Of a stretch of 8,856 nt of DNA, positions 5,626 through 8,856 are shown piece by piece. A program made the translations under genes and the position numbers. Source of the stretch: an uncultured Eubacteriales bacterium (GTDB lineage: Bacteria > Bacillota > Clostridia > Lachnospirales > Lachnospiraceae); the NCBI GenBank assembly GCA_900313855.1, contig OMSZ01000078.1, forward strand, positions 1-8,856, written 5' to 3'. The notes under the pieces are model-generated. The model saw only the letters and a program-made list of their open reading frames with translations. It did not search any database and was not told the origin of the DNA. Within the stretch, counting starts at the first letter, position 1, and each line of letters begins with the position of its first letter.

Positions 5626-6216
5626 ATGAACTACGCAAATGTGATAGAATTTGTTAAGGAGAAGATTGCTGTTAATGGCAGACCGCCCAATTATCCTTTC
5701 CGTGACCGTTTTGAGCATACTATGCGAGTATACAGATGGGCGATCAAATTGCAGGCAAAGGTTGGAGGCGATCTGGATATAATCGCGTTAGCTGCGCTGC
5801 TTCATGATGTAGGCTGGGAGGAAGGCCGCGAACATGGAGAAGTTGGTGCTGAGATTGCCGTTGAATATCTTGACAGTATTGGAATAGATCCGGTAAAGAT
5901 TGGTCGTATCGGAGAAATAATCCGTATTCATGAGGATAAGGATACGACGGATGAGTTGTCATTAGAATGTCAGGTGGTTATGGATGCAGATCTTTTGGAT
6001 GAGGTCGGTGCTGTAAGCGTATTGTGGGATTCTATGGCAACTGCCTGTGAGGATGGAGCAAATTACAAGAAAGCATATTACAGGATCAAGGATTATTATA
6101 AGGGAAATAAGCCAAAGATCAGAAGGTGCAAGACTGAGGCAGCCAGACTTGAATTCGACAAGCGTATGAAAATGCTTGAGGATTTTTTATTCCAGCTTGA
6201 AAAGGAATTATTTTAG
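5626..6216 (+). CDS. HD-domain metal-dependent phosphohydrolase-like protein
   Basis: The 196-residue protein is a stand-alone HD-domain protein, a superfamily of metal-dependent phosphohydrolases acting on nucleotides or other phosphate esters; the substrate is not readable here. From the ATG at 5626 the metal-site pattern is complete: H31 (FEHTMRVYRWA), H60-D61 (ALLHDVGW), H70 (REHGEVGAE), H102 (IIRIHE) and D120/D122 (MDADLLDEVG). The C-terminal third is basic and helical (KKAYYRIKDYYKGNKPKIRR), then an amphipathic tail. I prefer ATG 5626 because GGGAG (5613-5617) sits eight nucleotides upstream; the GTG at 5593 and ATG at 5611 are in frame but have poorly placed binding sites. The gene follows the SRP RNA where many Firmicutes have dnaX, and is 31 nt ahead of a small membrane protein, probably in one operon. 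Confidence 0.88.
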   Translation: MNYANVIEFVKEKIAVNGRPPNYPFRDRFEHTMRVYRWAIKLQAKVGGDLDIIALAALLHDVGWEEGREHGEVGAEIAVEYLDSIGIDPVKIGRIGEIIRIHEDKDTTDELSLECQVVMDADLLDEVGAVSVLWDSMATACEDGANYKKAYYRIKDYYKGNKPKIRRCKTEAARLEFDKRMKMLEDFLFQLEKELF

Positions 6217-6247
6217 TTTGTATAAGTATATTTAGGAGGAATTAATT

Positions 6248-6763
6248 ATGAAACAGTTTTTAAAGGTTTTGGCAGGTATTGCAATTCTTTGTGGAGTGCT
6301 TTACGGAGTCTATATGGTGGTTCCTGAATACCCGCACGATATGATCAAATCGTTTGTTCAGCCGGTTTTTGATGTTGAGGCTAAGCTTAGAATAGGACAG
6401 GTCAAGAATCTTGATGTCAACATAAAGGGTCTTGAGGGAATTACCTATCAGAGAGCATTAGAGAAGAATACAGGAATGAACTGCTGGGTATATAATAAGG
6501 ACGAGGCAGCAGGTACAGAAGAGGTTGTGTTCAGAGGCAACGGTGCCAGCATTAATATGAAGGATGTTAAGGATTATGGTGGAAAGCTTTATACATCAGG
6601 TGAAGTGAAATTTGAATTCCACATTGACGGAACAAAGGTGGAAATAATTCCTTTTATAGACGGTCAGGAGATGAATATCAAGGATGGAAAGCATGTTGAG
6701 CAGAATAAGGAAGTACTTAAAATGATCGTTACTCAGCTTGCAACCGGTATTCAGGAAGAGTAA
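6248..6763 (+). CDS. Small membrane-anchored protein of unknown function
   Basis: I do not recognise the family. The 171-residue protein begins with a short basic stretch and one hydrophobic segment (residues about 5-26, FLKVLAGIAILCGVLYGVYMVV), which should act as a signal anchor or uncleaved signal. The rest is a soluble, probably beta-rich domain outside the membrane (YQRALEKNTGMNCWVYNKD, then VVFRGNGASINMKD, VKFEFHIDGTKVEIIPFIDGQEM). Cys16 is not in a lipobox, because Leu precedes it directly. The start ATG at 6248 has a near-perfect AGGAGGA (6234-6240) seven nucleotides upstream, suggesting efficient translation. It follows the HD-domain gene by 31 nt and is closed by a strong terminator, so the two are likely co-transcribed; a shared function is only an inference from position. 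Confidence 0.82.
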   Translation: MKQFLKVLAGIAILCGVLYGVYMVVPEYPHDMIKSFVQPVFDVEAKLRIGQVKNLDVNIKGLEGITYQRALEKNTGMNCWVYNKDEAAGTEEVVFRGNGASINMKDVKDYGGKLYTSGEVKFEFHIDGTKVEIIPFIDGQEMNIKDGKHVEQNKEVLKMIVTQLATGIQEE

Positions 6764-6780
6764 TAAAGAGATAAAAGATA

Positions 6781-6812
6781 AAAGAGGTCGTGCATATGCA
6801 TGACCTCTTTTT
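6781..6812. terminator. Bidirectional intrinsic terminator between convergent genes
   Basis: A near-perfect hairpin has arms AAAGAGGTC (6781-6789) and GACCTCTTT (6802-6810) extended by a G-T wobble and a TGCA/TGCA pair around a TA centre. T runs follow on the plus strand (6808-6812), and on the minus strand the A-rich flank (6764-6784) gives broken T runs. It would end the HD-gene operon from the left and murG from the right. Confidence 0.88.
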
Positions 6813-6869
6813 GATTTGAACCATAACCTCTTGTATCACCTTATAGCGAAAACCATTGTTTAAAATTAA

Positions 6870-7928
6870 TTATATTGATGTGATCAGATTCATTATGGTG
6901 TTGATCGAATCCGACATTTCGCTTTCGCTCATGGCTTTAATATATTCGTTCTTGTGGACAGAAACATCTCTTATTGCATTAAGAAGTGATGCCTTGGACA
7001 GCTCTTCTTCTTCGATCACGTAACTGTAGCCGCTCTTTTTGAAGGATTTGGCGTTAAGGATCTGGTCACCGCGGCTTGCGGCTTTCGAGAGCGGGATCAG
7101 GATATTAGGTTTTTTAAGGGCTAAGAGCTCACATATTGCATTGGCTCCGGCTCTTGATATAACAAGATCACTAAATGCAAAAAGATCTCTCAGTTCCTTT
7201 GACACGTATTCAAACTGTGCATATCCTTTTCTTTCGTTTAAAGTTTCATCTAAATGTCCTTTTCCACAAAGATGAATGACCTGATAGTCCTTAAGAATGT
7301 CGTCTAAACATTCGCGTACTGCATTATTGATAACAACACTTCCGCTGCTGCCGCCAATTATAAGGATGGCAGGCTTATCGGGATCAAGACCGCAAAGCTT
7401 AGCAGCCTTATTCTTATCCCCTTCGAATAATTCTTTTCTTATGGGAGTACCTGTAAGAACAGCCTTGCCTTCTGGCAGAAGCTCAAAGGTTTCCTTGAAA
7501 TTACAGCAGACCTTAGAAGCTGCAGGTATGCATATCTTGTTGGCAAGTCCGGGCGTCATGTCTGATTCATGTATTATAGCCGGAATGCCATTCTTTTTAG
7601 CAGCAAGTACAACGGGAACCGCAACAAAGCCGCCCTTTGAAAAAACAACATCAGGCTTAAGCTTTTTAATAAGTCTGTTTGCTTCGCCAAAGCCCTTTAT
7701 CACTCTGAAGGGATCGGAGAAATTCTTAAGATCAAAGTATCGTCTTAGCTTCCCCGAAGAAATACCGTAATATGGTATGTTCATATCTTCTATAAGAGTT
7801 TTCTCGATTCCGTTATATGACCCTATATAGTGCACCTCGTAACCCGCAGCCTTAAGACTTGGAAGAAGTGCGATGTTGGGGGTTACGTGTCCGGCAGTTC
7901 CGCCACCGGTTAAAACTATTTTTTTCAT
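6870..7928 (-). CDS. murG: UDP-GlcNAc:undecaprenyl-diphospho-muramoylpentapeptide N-acetylglucosaminyltransferase
   Basis: MurG adds GlcNAc from UDP-GlcNAc to lipid I on the inner face of the cytoplasmic membrane, giving lipid II, the peptidoglycan building unit. The 352-residue protein is full length with a GT-B fold. Visible are G-loop 1 [12 protein letters not shown] at 7-18, loop 2 FSKGGF at 95-100, [11 protein letters not shown] at 119-129 (in place of the HEQNxxPGxxN of E. coli), loop 3 GGSSGS at 191-196, and the donor-sugar site [14 protein letters not shown] at 257-270 with E266, followed by SRGDQILNA at 284-292. The start ATG at 7928 is preceded by AAAGGGG, about nine nucleotides away. 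The gene is alone on its strand, not in a division and cell wall cluster, as in several clostridia. It ends about 60 nt from a terminator usable in its direction. Confidence 0.95.
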   Translation of the reverse strand: MKKIVLTGGGTAGHVTPNIALLPSLKAAGYEVHYIGSYNGIEKTLIEDMNIPYYGISSGKLRRYFDLKNFSDPFRVIKGFGEANRLIKKLKPDVVFSKGGFVAVPVVLAAKKNGIPAIIHESDMTPGLANKICIPAASKVCCNFKETFELLPEGKAVLTGTPIRKELFEGDKNKAAKLCGLDPDKPAILIIGGSSGSVVINNAVRECLDDILKDYQVIHLCGKGHLDETLNERKGYAQFEYVSKELRDLFAFSDLVISRAGANAICELLALKKPNILIPLSKAASRGDQILNAKSFKKSGYSYVIEEEELSKASLLNAIRDVSVHKNEYIKAMSESEMSDSINTIMNLITSI

Positions 7929-8255
7929 ATATATTATCCCCTTTATAAATAGATTATCGTTTAATGATGAATTACTAAGAAATACCCCGTATATCTCAGA
8001 TTAAGATGCCCCATCGCTTAGCAAAGCATAGGAGTGTCTATCGGGAATATTTGATATTACATATAATTATATATTATGAGAAGTACTTATGCAACAGGAT
8101 ATGTCGTATGTAACTATATGTCGAAATCGAAATAATATTGCAGTCAAATGTTGCATTATAAAGAATGATACGGAAATAATACGAAGGACTTGTGTTGAGT
8201 TTAAGATTCCATCTCTGTAAACTGATAGTCAGACAGAAGAAAGGGATGGAAGACT
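7929..8255. other. Divergent intergenic region between murG and the terminal membrane-protein gene
   Basis: These 327 nt hold no gene I can support. Toward murG they contain two 11-nt mini-hairpins with three-base loops (7982-7992 and 8005-8015). The AT-rich middle contains TATAAT (8062-8067), and TTGATA (8051-8056) precedes TATTAT (8072-8077) at a short 15-nt spacing. ATATGTCG occurs at 8099-8106 and again at 8116-8123, the second continuing into a perfect TGTCGAA. No riboswitch consensus I know fits either strand. Promoters for both genes must lie here, but none is near consensus in its entirety. Confidence 0.6.
8102..8125 (+). promoter_or_regulatory. Candidate Spo0A-box pair upstream of the terminal membrane-protein gene
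   Basis: TGTCGAA at 8119-8125 matches the Spo0A (0A) box core exactly, and TGTCGTA at 8102-8108 matches six of seven in the same orientation, 17 nt apart. Both lie about 130-155 nt upstream of the ATG at 8256. The heptamer is short enough to occur by chance; its reverse complement appears inside the HD-domain gene near 6154. Confidence 0.25.
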
Positions 8256-8856
8256 ATGGAAATTATTACACACAATATATTTATGAGCGCGATCGTTATC
8301 TGCGCAGCAACCGGCATTTTACTGCAGTGGTTTATGGTGCTTTCGTTAAAAGGATATGTCAAGGCATCAGCTAATATGAAGACTACTAAGAAAAAAGTAA
8401 TGATCAATCTTAAGAATCAGTTTGAAGCTATGTATGAAATGAATTCGCGCGTGAGAAATATGGACGTATATGTGGACAAGTATCTTATCAAATTAAGGTT
8501 TTTGGGAATTACATATTCCGGATGGGAAAAGCTTCCTTATCTTGCGGCAGGGGCTGTCACGGTGATTATGATTTTTGGTGCTTATTATGGCTATGGAAAT
8601 AAAGCTTCAAACATTTATTATGCTGAAATAATTACTGCCGGAGGCATATCCCTGGTATGTTTATATTTCTTCTATCATATATTTGGAGTAAAAACAAGAA
8701 AGCGGCAGATTCATATTCAGCTTGTTGACTATCTGGAAAACTATCTTGCAAACAGATTGGATAAAAAGGCAGACACAAAGGATAAGTGGCAGGATATTGA
8801 TGAAGAGATGGAAGAGGTATTGTCACAAAGCCGACAGGAGATATTAGAAAAAGATA
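8256..8856 (+). CDS. Multi-pass membrane protein of unknown function (3' end beyond window)
   Basis: The frame opens at ATG 8256 (MEIITHNIFMSAIV) and is still open at the last base, giving 200 visible residues. An in-frame TAG at 8226 limits the start, and AAAGGG at 8240-8245 is 10 nt upstream. Three membrane segments are clear: residues about 9-31, 95-113 and 122-143. A roughly 60-residue charged stretch (KTTKKKVMINLKNQFEAMYEMNSRVRN) separates the first from the second. After the third, a basic run VKTRKRQ leads into an acidic helix (DKWQDIDEEMEEVLSQSRQEI). The pattern recalls uncharacterised conserved membrane proteins of Lachnospiraceae, but I cannot name a family or function. It is divergent from murG. 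Confidence 0.82.
   Translation, partial: MEIITHNIFMSAIVICAATGILLQWFMVLSLKGYVKASANMKTTKKKVMINLKNQFEAMYEMNSRVRNMDVYVDKYLIKLRFLGITYSGWEKLPYLAAGAVTVIMIFGAYYGYGNKASNIYYAEIITAGGISLVCLYFFYHIFGVKTRKRQIHIQLVDYLENYLANRLDKKADTKDKWQDIDEEMEEVLSQSRQEILEKD

Noticed and set aside
6290..6298. Possible lipoprotein cysteine (Cys16) in the small membrane protein
   Set aside because: The residue before Cys is Leu, which is not accepted in a lipobox; the segment is better read as an uncleaved anchor.
7297..7770. Long open frame of 157 codons on the plus strand
   Set aside because: It lies wholly opposite murG, has a low-complexity S/L/P-rich composition typical of an antisense frame, and lacks a ribosome binding site.
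8077..8136. 19-codon small frame (MRSTYATGYV...) in the murG intergenic region
   Set aside because: There is no ribosome binding site, and it overlaps the AT-rich promoter-like sequence and the 0A-box-like repeats.
8192..8374. 60-codon plus-strand frame near the right end
   Set aside because: It overlaps the better supported frame starting at 8256, which has membrane segments and stays open to the window edge.
1..8856. Mobile element, phage, defence system or tRNA gene
   Set aside because: No transposase, integrase, terminal inverted repeat pair, nuclease/methylase set or cloverleaf with a T-loop was found; gene content is chromosomal housekeeping plus unknowns.

Overview
The window looks like chromosomal housekeeping DNA from a low-to-moderate GC Firmicute of class Clostridia, most likely Lachnospiraceae. 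The evidence is an RNA gene of the large, Alu-containing Gram-positive SRP type directly behind tadA, a MurG of the clostridial kind ([11 protein letters not shown] signature), a protein whose C-terminal domain resembles the Lachnospiraceae-centred DUF6128 family, and AGGAGG-type ribosome binding sites throughout. The assignment rests on remembered family resemblance, not on a search.

Layout. Positions 1-1779 hold most of iorA (indolepyruvate:ferredoxin oxidoreductase alpha subunit), cut at its 5' end by the window edge. rsmA (16S rRNA dimethyladenosine transferase) follows after 12 nt. After a 186 nt gap comes a DUF6128-like protein with two different tandem-repeat linkers (2836-4029). It runs convergently into a RimJ/RimL-like GNAT acetyltransferase (4017-4574, minus strand), and the two 3' ends overlap by 13 nt. 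The acetyltransferase is divergent from tadA (4654-5118), and an imperfect 23-bp palindrome lies between them. A near-consensus promoter starting 1 nt after the tadA stop drives the SRP RNA (about 5200-5465). An HD-domain phosphohydrolase-like gene (5626-6216) and a small membrane-anchored protein of unknown function (6248-6763) follow as a probable two-gene operon. This operon ends at a strong hairpin that can also terminate murG (6870-7928, minus strand). A 327 nt divergent intergenic region containing a perfect Spo0A-box-like heptamer precedes an unknown three-helix membrane protein that runs off the right edge (8256-8856+).

Functionally the window mixes translation and RNA maintenance (rsmA, tadA, SRP RNA), peptidoglycan synthesis (murG), aromatic 2-oxoacid fermentation (iorA) and four poorly characterised or unknown proteins. 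I see no mobile element, CRISPR array, tRNA, toxin-antitoxin pair or phage gene, and no convincing new multi-gene system. The items most worth a second look are the repeat-bearing DUF6128-like protein, the break in the tadA-SRP RNA-dnaX gene order, the compensated base-pair swap under the SRP RNA tetraloop, the divergent-promoter palindrome, and the 0A-box-like site ahead of the terminal membrane protein.
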